Source of the DNA: Streptomyces sp. Je 1-79 | Lineage (GTDB): Bacteria; Actinomycetota; Actinomycetes; Streptomycetales; Streptomycetaceae | DNA length: 64,000 nucleotides | Direction: 5' to 3' | Assembly: GCF_025195125.1 (NCBI RefSeq) | Contig: NZ_JAMGSL010000007.1 | Coordinates: 372,001-436,000 of the forward strand | Shown: piece after piece, positions 49,807-56,579 of the stretch | Layout: the number at the start of each line of letters is the position of its first letter | How positions within the stretch are numbered: position 1 is the stretch's first letter | Position numbers and translations under genes: made by a program | The notes under the pieces: generated by a model | Told to the model about the DNA's origin: nothing | What the model saw: only the letters and a program-made list of their open reading frames with translations | Databases searched by the model: none

Positions 49807-49819
49807 TGACGGTCCGTCA
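49807..49819. promoter_or_regulatory. Second palindrome TGACGG-T-CCGTCA
   Basis: A perfect inverted repeat with 6-bp arms and one central base, four bases after the KstR-like site and overlapping a -35-like TTGACG (49806-49811). It may be a site for a second TetR regulator. Confidence 0.55.
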
Positions 49820-49837
49820 GACAGGCAACGGGAGGGC

Positions 49838-50977
49838 ATGGCCGTGGACTTCACCTTCACCGAGGAACAGCAGGCGGCCGTAGAGGCGGCCAAAGCGGTC
49901 TTCGCCGGCGTCACACCCGACGCCGTACCGAGCCCCGCGCTCACCCCCGGAGCCGTCGCCGACGACTTCGACCGCCCGCTCTGGTCCCGCCTCGCCGCCG
50001 CCGACCTGCTCAGCCTCGTCCTCGCCCCCGAACACGACGGCGCGGGCCTCGACACCATCGCGCTGTGCCTCGTCCTGCGCGAATCCGCCCGCGTCCTCGC
50101 CCGCGTCCCCCTCCTGGAGACCAGCGCGGTCGCCATGACCATCCAGCGCTACGCCGACGCGCGCACCGCGGCCGAACTCCTCCCCCGCGTCGGACGCGGC
50201 GAACTCGTCCTCACCGCCGCCTCCAACGGCAGCACGGGCCACGACCCCGCCGAACTCTCCGTCACCGCCCACCGCGACGGCACCGACTGGGTCCTCGACG
50301 GCCTGCAGAGCGCCGTCCCCTGGGCCCACGGCGCCGACCGCATCGCCGTCCCCGCCCACACCACCGAAGGCCAGAACGTCCTCGCCCTGCTCCCCCGCAC
50401 CCACGCGGGCGTCACCCTGGCCGAGCAGTACTCCACCAGCGGCGAACTCCTCGCCGAACTACGCCTCGACTCCGTACGCCTCGACAGCTCCGACGTCATC
50501 GACGCCGACGGCGCCTGGGACTGGCTCCGCGGCGTCCTCGCCACCGGAACATGCGCCCTCGCTCTCGGCCTCGGCGAGAACGTCCTCTCCATGACGAGCC
50601 AATACACCGGCAAGCGCGAACAGTTCGGCCACCCCGTGGCCACCTTCCAGGCCGTCGCCGTCCAGGCCGCCGACCGCTACATCGACCTGCGGGCCATGGA
50701 GGTCACCCTCTGGCAGGCCGCCTGGCGCATCAGCACCGGAGCCGGGGGACCACTGCCGCCCGCCGCGGACATCGCCGTCGCCAAGATCTGGGCCTCCGAA
50801 GGCGTACGGCGCGTGGTGCAGACCGCCCAACATCTCCACGGCGGCTTCGGAGCCGACACCGACTACCCGCTGCACCGCTACCACGCCTGGGCCAAGCAGC
50901 TCGAACTCTCCCTCGGCCCGGCCGCAGCCCACGAAGAGGCCCTGGGCGACCTGCTGGCCGCCCACTCCCTCAGCTGA
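49838..50977 (+). CDS. Acyl-CoA dehydrogenase, short (steroid-catabolism-like) type
   Basis: A 379-residue acyl-CoA dehydrogenase. It starts MAVDFTFTEEQQAAVEAAKAVF, has LVLAPEHDGAGLDTIALCLV, ENVLSMTSQYTGKREQFGHP and RRVVQTAQHLHGGFGADTDYPLHRY. In the usual alignment the GGFGADTDYPLHRYH segment carries no catalytic Glu, and VARVPLLETSAVAM is typical for the small subunits of alpha2beta2 dehydrogenases acting on sterol side chains. It may therefore need a partner encoded elsewhere; alternatively the Glu is placed differently. The upstream KstR-like site supports a role in steroid or terpenoid degradation. It is monocistronic. Confidence 0.88.
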   Translation: MAVDFTFTEEQQAAVEAAKAVFAGVTPDAVPSPALTPGAVADDFDRPLWSRLAAADLLSLVLAPEHDGAGLDTIALCLVLRESARVLARVPLLETSAVAMTIQRYADARTAAELLPRVGRGELVLTAASNGSTGHDPAELSVTAHRDGTDWVLDGLQSAVPWAHGADRIAVPAHTTEGQNVLALLPRTHAGVTLAEQYSTSGELLAELRLDSVRLDSSDVIDADGAWDWLRGVLATGTCALALGLGENVLSMTSQYTGKREQFGHPVATFQAVAVQAADRYIDLRAMEVTLWQAAWRISTGAGGPLPPAADIAVAKIWASEGVRRVVQTAQHLHGGFGADTDYPLHRYHAWAKQLELSLGPAAAHEEALGDLLAAHSLS

Positions 50978-51029
50978 CCCCCGCCGCAGATCCACTCGGA
51001 AGCCCTCCGGGAGCCGCCCCGAGACCGGC

Positions 51030-51120
51030 GCCCCAGGCCACGAAGCCGGGGCGCTCAGGGCTACGAAACAAGCTGCGCCCAGACCACGAAACCCGGAGCC
51101 CCTAGGCCACGAAGCCGGGG
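51030..51120 (-). repeat. Reiterated 3' end of the rhodanese gene
   Basis: AGGCCACGAAGCCGGGG occurs at 51104-51120 (coding for the C terminus and stop of the rhodanese gene) and again, exactly, at 51035-51051. A third, weaker copy (13 of 17) is at 51081-51097. In the distal exact copy the stop codon is changed. Confidence 0.75.
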
Positions 51121-51446
51121 GCGCCGGCCTCCGTCACCACCGGCCGACCGGCCGCGTCCCAGGCGATCATGCCGCCGTCGACGTTCACCGCGTCGATCCC
51201 CTGCTGCACCAGATACTGCGTGACCTGCGCCGACCGGCCACCGACCCGGCACATCACAAACGCGCGACGCCCATCGGCCACAGCCTCCGTCACCTCACCG
51301 AAGCGCGCCACGAAGTCGCTCATCGGCACGTGCAGCGCACCCTCGGCATGACCGGCCACCCACTCGTCGTCCTCACGGACGTCCAGCACCAGGGCGTCGG
51401 CAGGCACGGAAGCCACGTCCACCGAGGGGAGCGGGGCGAAGTTCAT
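51102..51446 (-). CDS. Rhodanese-like sulfurtransferase
   Basis: A 114-residue single-domain rhodanese. The active-site loop is FVMCRVGGRSAQV, with the catalytic Cys followed by RVGGRS as in thiosulfate sulfurtransferases. Other conserved pieces are LVLDVREDDEWVAGHAEGALHVPM and GIDAVNVDGGMIAW. It can move sulfane sulfur to cyanide or cellular thiols. ATG start at 51446. The J-domain gene lies upstream on the same strand, about 60 bases away. Confidence 0.92.
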   Translation of the reverse strand: MNFAPLPSVDVASVPADALVLDVREDDEWVAGHAEGALHVPMSDFVARFGEVTEAVADGRRAFVMCRVGGRSAQVTQYLVQQGIDAVNVDGGMIAWDAAGRPVVTEAGAPGFVA

Positions 51447-51500
51447 GGGACAGGCCTTCTCTCGTACGAACGGCTCGACGGGGCTCGAGCTCTGTGAAAC

Positions 51501-51518
51501 CTACTGCACCTACCGCAC
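51501..51518 (-). repeat. Tandem 9-bp duplication at the J-domain gene stop
   Basis: On the coding strand GTGCGGTAG, the last codons of the J-domain gene, is followed directly by GTGCAGTAG (8 of 9 identical), which gives a second in-frame stop. Confidence 0.6.
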
Positions 51519-52376
51519 CAGCGCGGCCAGCTCCGTCTCGCGCTCGGAGACCTGCGCGAGCAGCTGCTCGGCGATCTCCTCGAGGAGCCGGTCGGGGTCG
51601 TCGGGCGCCATCCGCAGCATCGCGCCGATCGCGCTCTCCTCCAGCTCCCGCGCCACCAGGGTCAGCAGCTCCTTCCGCTGCGTCAGCCACTCGAGGCGCG
51701 CGTACAGCTCCTCGCTCTCGCTGAGCCGCTCCGGCTCGGGCACGGGGCCGGCCGCCCACTCCGCGGACAGCTCGCGCAGCAGCGCGACGTCACCGCGGGC
51801 GTAGGCCGCGTTCACCCGGGTGATGAACTCCTCGCGCCGCTTGCGCTCGTCGTCCTCGCGCGCCAGGTCCGGGTGTGCCTGGCGGGCCAGCTCGCGGTAC
51901 AGCTTCCGGGCCTCCTCGCCGGGCCGGACCCGCTTGGGCGGCTGCACCGGCTGCCCAGTCAGCATGGCGGCGGCCTCGGGGGAGAGACCCTCGGAGTCGA
52001 TCCAGTCGTGGAAGAGCTCTTCGACGCCCGGCATCGGCATCACGACGGCCCGCGCCTCCTGCGCCCGCCGCAGGTCCTCCGGGTCCCCGGTGCGCGCCGC
52101 CCGCGCTTCGGCGATCTGAGCGTCCAGCTCGTCGAGCCGCGCGTACATGGGGCCCAGCTTCTGGTGGTGGAGCCGGGAGAAGTTGTCGACCTCGACGCGG
52201 AAGGTCTCCACGGCGATCTCGAACTCGATCAGGGCCTGCTCGGCCACCCGCACGGCCTTCTCCAGCCGCGCCTCGGGCCGCTCCGTCCCAGCGGCCTCGT
52301 CACTCGCGCCGGTGCCCGCGCCCGAGTCCACGTCCTGGTCCTGGTCCACGCCCACGTCCTCGCTCCGGTCCGTCAC
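51510..52376 (-). CDS. J-domain (DnaJ-like) protein
   Basis: A 288-residue cytoplasmic protein. A degenerate J domain lies at about 150-200: GEEARKLYRELARQAHPDLA contains the HPD motif needed to stimulate Hsp70 ATPase, and FITRVNAAYARGD is its last helix. A coiled-coil-like region (about 35-105: RLEKAVRVAEQALIEFEIAV...) precedes it, and the helical C terminus (about 215-288) is Glu/Leu-rich (ELEESAIGAML, LLEEIAEQLLAQ). Residues 1-35 are acidic and disordered. It is probably a client-specific co-chaperone of DnaK. Confidence 0.87.
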   Translation of the reverse strand: MTDRSEDVGVDQDQDVDSGAGTGASDEAAGTERPEARLEKAVRVAEQALIEFEIAVETFRVEVDNFSRLHHQKLGPMYARLDELDAQIAEARAARTGDPEDLRRAQEARAVVMPMPGVEELFHDWIDSEGLSPEAAAMLTGQPVQPPKRVRPGEEARKLYRELARQAHPDLAREDDERKRREEFITRVNAAYARGDVALLRELSAEWAAGPVPEPERLSESEELYARLEWLTQRKELLTLVARELEESAIGAMLRMAPDDPDRLLEEIAEQLLAQVSERETELAALVR

Positions 52377-52506
52377 CCCACCAGCCTACGATCCCCGGGG
52401 GCCCCCTCCCCCCTCCCTCCCCCGCCCCTCCCCCCTCATCGTCGGCGGCGGCTCGGTGTCGGTGGCGTTCGGGCACGCTTCTCCCCTCACGGGCAGGCGT
52501 GCGTCG

Positions 52507-53958
52507 TCACACTCCGAGCTCGGCCGCTGTCCGGCCGTCGCGTACCGCCGTCACCAGGTCGGTGTGGTCCGCCGTGGTGCGGTCGGCGTAGGCGACGGCG
52601 AAGGCCGCGACGGCCTCGTCGAACTCCTCGCTCTTGCCGCAGTACCCGGCTATCAGGCGCGGGTCCGCGCTGTGGGCGTGGGCGCGCGCCAGCAGGGCGC
52701 CGGTCATCCGGCCGTAGTCGTCGACCTGGTCCGGGGTGAGCGCGGCCGGGTCGACGCTGCCCTTGCGGTTGCGGAACTGGCGCACCTGGAACGGCCGCCC
52801 CTGCACCGTGGTCCAGCCGAGCAGGATGTCGCTGACGACCTGCATCCGCTTCTGCCCGAGCACCACGCGCCGCCCCTCGTGCCCCGCGTCCGGGGCGGTG
52901 AAGCCGACCGCCGGAAGGTGGGGGAGCAGCGCCGAGGGGCGCGCCTCCTTCACCTGGAGGACGAGCGGCTCGCCCCGGTGGTCGAGGAGCAGCACGACGT
53001 ACGAGCGGGTGCCGACGCTGCCGGTGCCGACGACGCGGAAGGCGACGTCGTGCACGGCGTACCGCGCGAGCAGCGGCAGCCGGTCCTCCGAGACGGTGTC
53101 CAGGTAGGGGCCGAGCGCGGCGGCGACGGCCGCCGCCTCCTCGTCCGTGACGCGGCGCAGGACCGGCGGCGCGTCGACGAACCGCCGGCCTCCGCCCTCG
53201 GCGTCGGTGACTGCCTCGGTGGACTTGGCTGCGAAGCGGGCGCTGGTGTTGTTCCGGGCCTTCTCGGAGACCCTTTCGAGGGTGCCGAGCAGGTCGCGGG
53301 CGTCGGTGTGGGAGACGAGCTCCTCGTCGGCTATCGCGTTCCAGGCGTCGTTCGCGGGGAGTTTGGCGAGCAGGCGCATCGTCCGGCGGTAGGCGCCGAC
53401 GGTGTCGAACGCGGCTGCGCGGCAGGTGTCCTCGCTCGCGCCGGCCTCTCGTCCCGCGAGCACGAGGGAGGTGGCCAGTCGCTTGAGGTCCCATTCCCAG
53501 GGGCCGACGACGGTCTCGTCGAAGTCGTTGAGGTCGATGACGAGCCGGCCGCGGGCGTCGCCGTAGAGGCCGAAGTTCGCCGCGTGTGCGTCGCCGCATA
53601 TCTGGGCGGCGATGCCGGTGACGGGGGAGCCGGCGAGGTCGTGGGCCATGAGCCCGGCGGAGCCGCGCAGGAAGGAGAAGGGGCTGGCGGCCATGCGTCC
53701 GACGCGTATGGGTGCCAGTTCCGGCACGCGGTCGCGGCTCGACTCCTCGACGGCCGTGACGGCGTCGGGCCGGTCGTCGGCGAGGGCCAGGGTGCTGTGG
53801 GTGCGGCGCGGGACGCGCAGGCGCAGGGCCTTGCCCTGTTGCTTGGGGGAGTCCGTGGCCCCCGCCGTCGCCCGCCGGGCGAACCCGGGCACGTGTGGAA
53901 GACGCCCCTTCTCCGTGCCTCGCTGTCCCGGTACCGCTGGTGCCTGGTTCTCGCCCAT
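52507..53958 (-). CDS. DUF2252 family protein
   Basis: A 483-residue protein of the DUF2252 family, which has a kinase-like (APH-related) fold. Conserved pieces are SPFSFLRGSAGLMAHDLAG, QICGDAHAANFGLYGDARG, VIDLNDFDETVVGPWEWDLKRL and GRRVVLGQKRMQVVSDILLG; GDAHAANFG resembles the catalytic loop and DLNDFDE the metal motif of phosphotransferases. Substrates are unknown. The ATG at 53958 follows a CGTCCCATGGG region with only modest Shine-Dalgarno. Two DnaA boxes lie about 90-110 bases upstream, in the gap before the next gene. Confidence 0.9.
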   Translation of the reverse strand: MGENQAPAVPGQRGTEKGRLPHVPGFARRATAGATDSPKQQGKALRLRVPRRTHSTLALADDRPDAVTAVEESSRDRVPELAPIRVGRMAASPFSFLRGSAGLMAHDLAGSPVTGIAAQICGDAHAANFGLYGDARGRLVIDLNDFDETVVGPWEWDLKRLATSLVLAGREAGASEDTCRAAAFDTVGAYRRTMRLLAKLPANDAWNAIADEELVSHTDARDLLGTLERVSEKARNNTSARFAAKSTEAVTDAEGGGRRFVDAPPVLRRVTDEEAAAVAAALGPYLDTVSEDRLPLLARYAVHDVAFRVVGTGSVGTRSYVVLLLDHRGEPLVLQVKEARPSALLPHLPAVGFTAPDAGHEGRRVVLGQKRMQVVSDILLGWTTVQGRPFQVRQFRNRKGSVDPAALTPDQVDDYGRMTGALLARAHAHSADPRLIAGYCGKSEEFDEAVAAFAVAYADRTTADHTDLVTAVRDGRTAAELGV

Positions 53959-54044
53959 GGGACGCCCTCCCCCGACTTCGTGCTGCGCTGTCCAACATCA
54001 ACTGGGCATGACGGTACCGCCGGGTTCGGCGGCCCGTCTTCCCC

Positions 54045-54067
54045 TGTGGACAACGGACTGTGGACAA
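54045..54067 (-). promoter_or_regulatory. Pair of DnaA boxes upstream of the DUF2252 gene
   Basis: TTGTCCACA occurs twice on the minus strand, at 54045-54053 and 54059-54067, 14 bases apart. A near-match (TTTTCCACG) follows at 54081. Close pairs of boxes are what DnaA binds cooperatively, here in a promoter region rather than in oriC. Confidence 0.6.
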
Positions 54068-54103
54068 CTCGGCCGGGCGGTTTTCCACGCGCTTTCCGGC
54101 CGC

Positions 54104-55252
54104 TCAGACCGCGACGGTCTCCTCCATCTCCTCCTCGGCCCCGGCTCCCGCCACCTCCTCCTCGGCCCCGGCTCCCGCCACGGCGGGCGCGGCAGCGGCG
54201 CCCGGTGCGGTGGGGACGACAGGACCGCCCGGTGCGCCCGGTGCGGTGGCCGCGGCGGGGACCGCCGGGCGCCTGCGGGTCTCGGCGACGCCCGCGCCGA
54301 CCGTCACGGCCACTCCGGCGAGGAACCACAGGGCGAGGACCAGCAGGTGGCCGCCCAGTGCGTGGCCGTCGAAGTAGACGTGGCCGCGGACGCCCTCGAC
54401 GAACCCGGCGCCGTTCCAGAAGGCGTGCAGCGTTCCGAAGAAGCCGGGTTGCAGCTCGGGGCGGTAGATCCCGCCGGAGCTGGTGAAGTTGAGCATGACG
54501 AACAGGACCATCACGCCGAGGGTGGTCCAGCGTCGCAGGAAGGTGTGGAGGCCGACGCCGATCAGCAGGATGCCGGCCGAGTACAGCCAGGACATCGCCC
54601 AGACTCCGCCGAGTCCGTGGTCGACGAGGTGGAACATCGGTCCCGCGAAGACCGTGCCGACGAGGCTGACGACGAGGGACATGCCGGTGGCGAGCAGGGC
54701 GCGGACGCGCAGGGGCAGGACGGCTCCCGCGCCGCCGATGACGGCGACGGAGGCGTACGAGCCGATGCTGAGTGCGACCAGGAGGAAGAAGACGCCCTGT
54801 CCGGTGGGGTCGCCGTCCGAGACGGGGGCGACGTCGGTGACCTTCAGGGGTGCGTCCTGTGCGGCCGCGACCTTGGTGAAGACCTTCTCGACGGCCATGG
54901 CGCTGGTGTCGGAGGAGGCGGAGGCGACGAGCAGTTCGGGGTGGGCGCCGGGGAGGTAGGCGCCGAAGGACGACTGGTCGCGCAGTGCCGAGACGGCCGT
55001 GTCCCGGTCGGGGACGGTACGCACGTCGAGGGCGCCGGAGCCCTTGTCGTGGAGGGTCTGGGCGAGGACCTGGGCGCTGGCGCCGGAGCCGACGACGTCG
55101 ACGCGCAGGTCGTGGGGCTGGGGGGCGTGGAACGCGCCGAGGTAGGCGAGGCCCATGCCGACGCACATGAGCAGCGGGGTGAGCAGGTGCCCGAGCACGT
55201 GCCGTAGCGCACCTGTCGGCGCCGATCCCGCGGAATGGGGTCCTGCGGACAC
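54104..55252 (-). CDS. Membrane protein, ABC-2/DUF3533-like export component
   Basis: A 382-residue membrane protein. An N-terminal helix (about 16-40, HVLGHLLTPLLMCVGMGLAYLG) is followed by an outer domain of about 120 residues (LRVDVVGSGASAQVLAQTLHDKGSG), then five or six helices (about 158-325; GQGVFFLLVALSIGSYASVAV, VPLRVRALLATGMSLVVSLVG). This matches the YhgE/Pip and ABC-2 permease-like proteins of Gram-positive bacteria. The C-terminal tail is Ala/Pro/Glu-rich with a duplicated VAGAGAEEE unit coded by a 24-bp direct repeat. It is divergent from the MarR gene, whose product probably controls it, and may export a toxic compound. Confidence 0.82.
   Translation of the reverse strand: MSAGPHSAGSAPTGALRHVLGHLLTPLLMCVGMGLAYLGAFHAPQPHDLRVDVVGSGASAQVLAQTLHDKGSGALDVRTVPDRDTAVSALRDQSSFGAYLPGAHPELLVASASSDTSAMAVEKVFTKVAAAQDAPLKVTDVAPVSDGDPTGQGVFFLLVALSIGSYASVAVIGGAGAVLPLRVRALLATGMSLVVSLVGTVFAGPMFHLVDHGLGGVWAMSWLYSAGILLIGVGLHTFLRRWTTLGVMVLFVMLNFTSSGGIYRPELQPGFFGTLHAFWNGAGFVEGVRGHVYFDGHALGGHLLVLALWFLAGVAVTVGAGVAETRRRPAVPAAATAPGAPGGPVVPTAPGAAAAPAVAGAGAEEEVAGAGAEEEMEETVAV
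54130..54178 (-). repeat. 24-bp tandem duplication in the membrane-protein gene
   Basis: Two adjacent, almost exact copies of a 24-base unit beginning CTCCTCGGCCCCGG code for a repeated GAGAEEEVA segment at the C-terminal tail of the protein. Confidence 0.75.
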
Positions 55253-55307
55253 CGAGCACCTCCATGGCCGGTTTTCAACGAAGAACTTGTAACATACATC
55301 TAAATGA

Positions 55308-55326
55308 CAGTTGTACTATACAACTG
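55308..55326. promoter_or_regulatory. MarR operator CAGTTGTACTATACAACTG
   Basis: A perfect inverted repeat with 8-bp arms CAGTTGTA and TACAACTG and a three-base spacer, in an AT-rich stretch (55280-55330) between divergent genes. It is 53 bases before the MarR start and 56 before the membrane-protein start. TTGTA/TACAA arms are typical for MarR regulators. Confidence 0.75.
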
Positions 55327-55379
55327 AATCGGCGAGAAGCCGGGAAGGCAGAACCGGTGACCGCCCCAGGGAGCGCATC

Positions 55380-55859
55380 GTGACCGACGGCCCGCGCAAG
55401 GCCTCCGTCGACACCATCCAGCGGGAGCTGACCGCCTTCGCCCGCCGCGCCCGCGCCGCGGCCGCCCGGCTCCACCCCGATCTTCCGCTGGTCTCCTACA
55501 CCCTGCTCTCCCACATCGCCGACCAGCAGGACTGCCGGGCCACCGACCTCGCCGCCCACTATCTGCTGGACAAGTCGACGGTCAGCCGCCAGATCGCCGG
55601 CCTGGAGAAGCTCGGCATGGTCGAGCGACGCCCCGGCCCGGAGGACCACCGGGTCCAGGTCCTGCACCCCACCGAGGCGGGCACCCGCGTCCTCGCCGCG
55701 ACCCGGGCGAGCCGTCTGGCCGCATACCAGGAGCGCCTCAAGGACTGGCCCGCCGAGGACCTCGCCCGGTTCGCCGCGTACCTGCTCCGCTACAACGCGG
55801 CGGGCACGGCAGGCTTCCCCGGCACCGTCGGGCCCCACCCCTCGACACCGGACCGCTGA
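55380..55859 (+). CDS. MarR family transcriptional regulator
   Basis: A 159-residue winged-helix regulator. The core runs LVSYTLLSHIADQQDCRATD, LAAHYLLDKSTVSRQIAGLE and the wing VERRPGPEDHRVQVLHPTEAG. The GTG at 55380 has GGGAG six bases upstream; 23 further codons are open upstream but run through the operator. It is divergent from the membrane transporter-like gene and most likely represses both, being released by a phenolic or antibiotic ligand, as is usual in this family. Confidence 0.92.
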   Translation: MTDGPRKASVDTIQRELTAFARRARAAAARLHPDLPLVSYTLLSHIADQQDCRATDLAAHYLLDKSTVSRQIAGLEKLGMVERRPGPEDHRVQVLHPTEAGTRVLAATRASRLAAYQERLKDWPAEDLARFAAYLLRYNAAGTAGFPGTVGPHPSTPDR

Positions 55860-55890
55860 AGCCCCCGCTCAAAACCCCCGCTACAGCCCC
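55855..55890. repeat. Three tandem short units at the end of the response-regulator gene
   Basis: GCTGAAGCCCCC (55855-55866), GCTCAAAACCCCC (55867-55879) and GCTACAGCCCC (55880-55890) follow each other between the convergent MarR and response-regulator stops. The last contains the regulator's stop codon (CTA, minus strand). Confidence 0.55.
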
Positions 55891-56540
55891 GCGTCGCGCG
55901 CCAGCAAGGCCGCCTGGACGCGGTTCTCGCACCCCAGCTTCGCCAGGATCCGGCTGACGTACGTCTTCACCGTGGCCTCGCTCATGTGCAGACGCCTCCC
56001 CGCGTCCGCGTTGGACAGCCCTTCCCCGAGCAGAGCCAGGACCTCGCGCTCCTTCTCGCTCAGCGCCGCCACACGCCCCCTGGCCTGCCCCGCGCGCGTC
56101 GCCTCCCGCCCCGAGGCCAGCTGCTCCACCACGTGACGGGTCGCGGCGGGCGAGAGGTACGCGTCCCCCGCCGCCGCGGCCCGTACGGCGCGGATCAGCT
56201 CGGCCGGTGCCGTGTCCTTGAGCAGGAACCCGGCGCCCCCGTGCTCCAGTGCCCGCAGCACGTTCTCCCGCTCGCCGAACGTCGTCAGCACGATCACCCG
56301 CGCCGCGGGCACCGCCCGCCGCAGCTCGGGCAGCGCGGACAGCCCGTCGAGCACCGGCATCTGGATGTCGAGCAACACCACGTCCGCCGCGTGCGCCCGC
56401 GCCTGCTCGACCGCGTCCCGGCCGTTCGCCGCCTCCGCCACCACCTCGATGTCCTCGTCCGAGGTGAGGATCATCCGGATCCCGGCCCTGATCAGTGGCT
56501 CGTCATCGGCGATCACGACCCTGATGCGCTGCCCTGCCAC
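55881..56540 (-). CDS. NarL/LuxR family response regulator
   Basis: A 219-residue response regulator. The receiver (about 5-120) has Asp12/Asp13, phosphoacceptor Asp58 in VVLLDIQMPVLDG, Thr in VIVLTTFGE and Lys in FLLKDT. The LuxR-type helix-turn-helix (about 150-212) includes LSEKEREVLALLGEGLSNAD and EATVKTYVSRILAKLGCENR. It is encoded 39 bases downstream of the sensor kinase on the same strand, so kinase and regulator form one two-component operon. Targets are not evident. Confidence 0.93.
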   Translation of the reverse strand: MAGQRIRVVIADDEPLIRAGIRMILTSDEDIEVVAEAANGRDAVEQARAHAADVVLLDIQMPVLDGLSALPELRRAVPAARVIVLTTFGERENVLRALEHGGAGFLLKDTAPAELIRAVRAAAAGDAYLSPAATRHVVEQLASGREATRAGQARGRVAALSEKEREVLALLGEGLSNADAGRRLHMSEATVKTYVSRILAKLGCENRVQAALLARDAGL

Positions 56541-56579
56541 AGCTACTCCCCAACGGCTACCGGTTCGGGCGGGTCAGCG

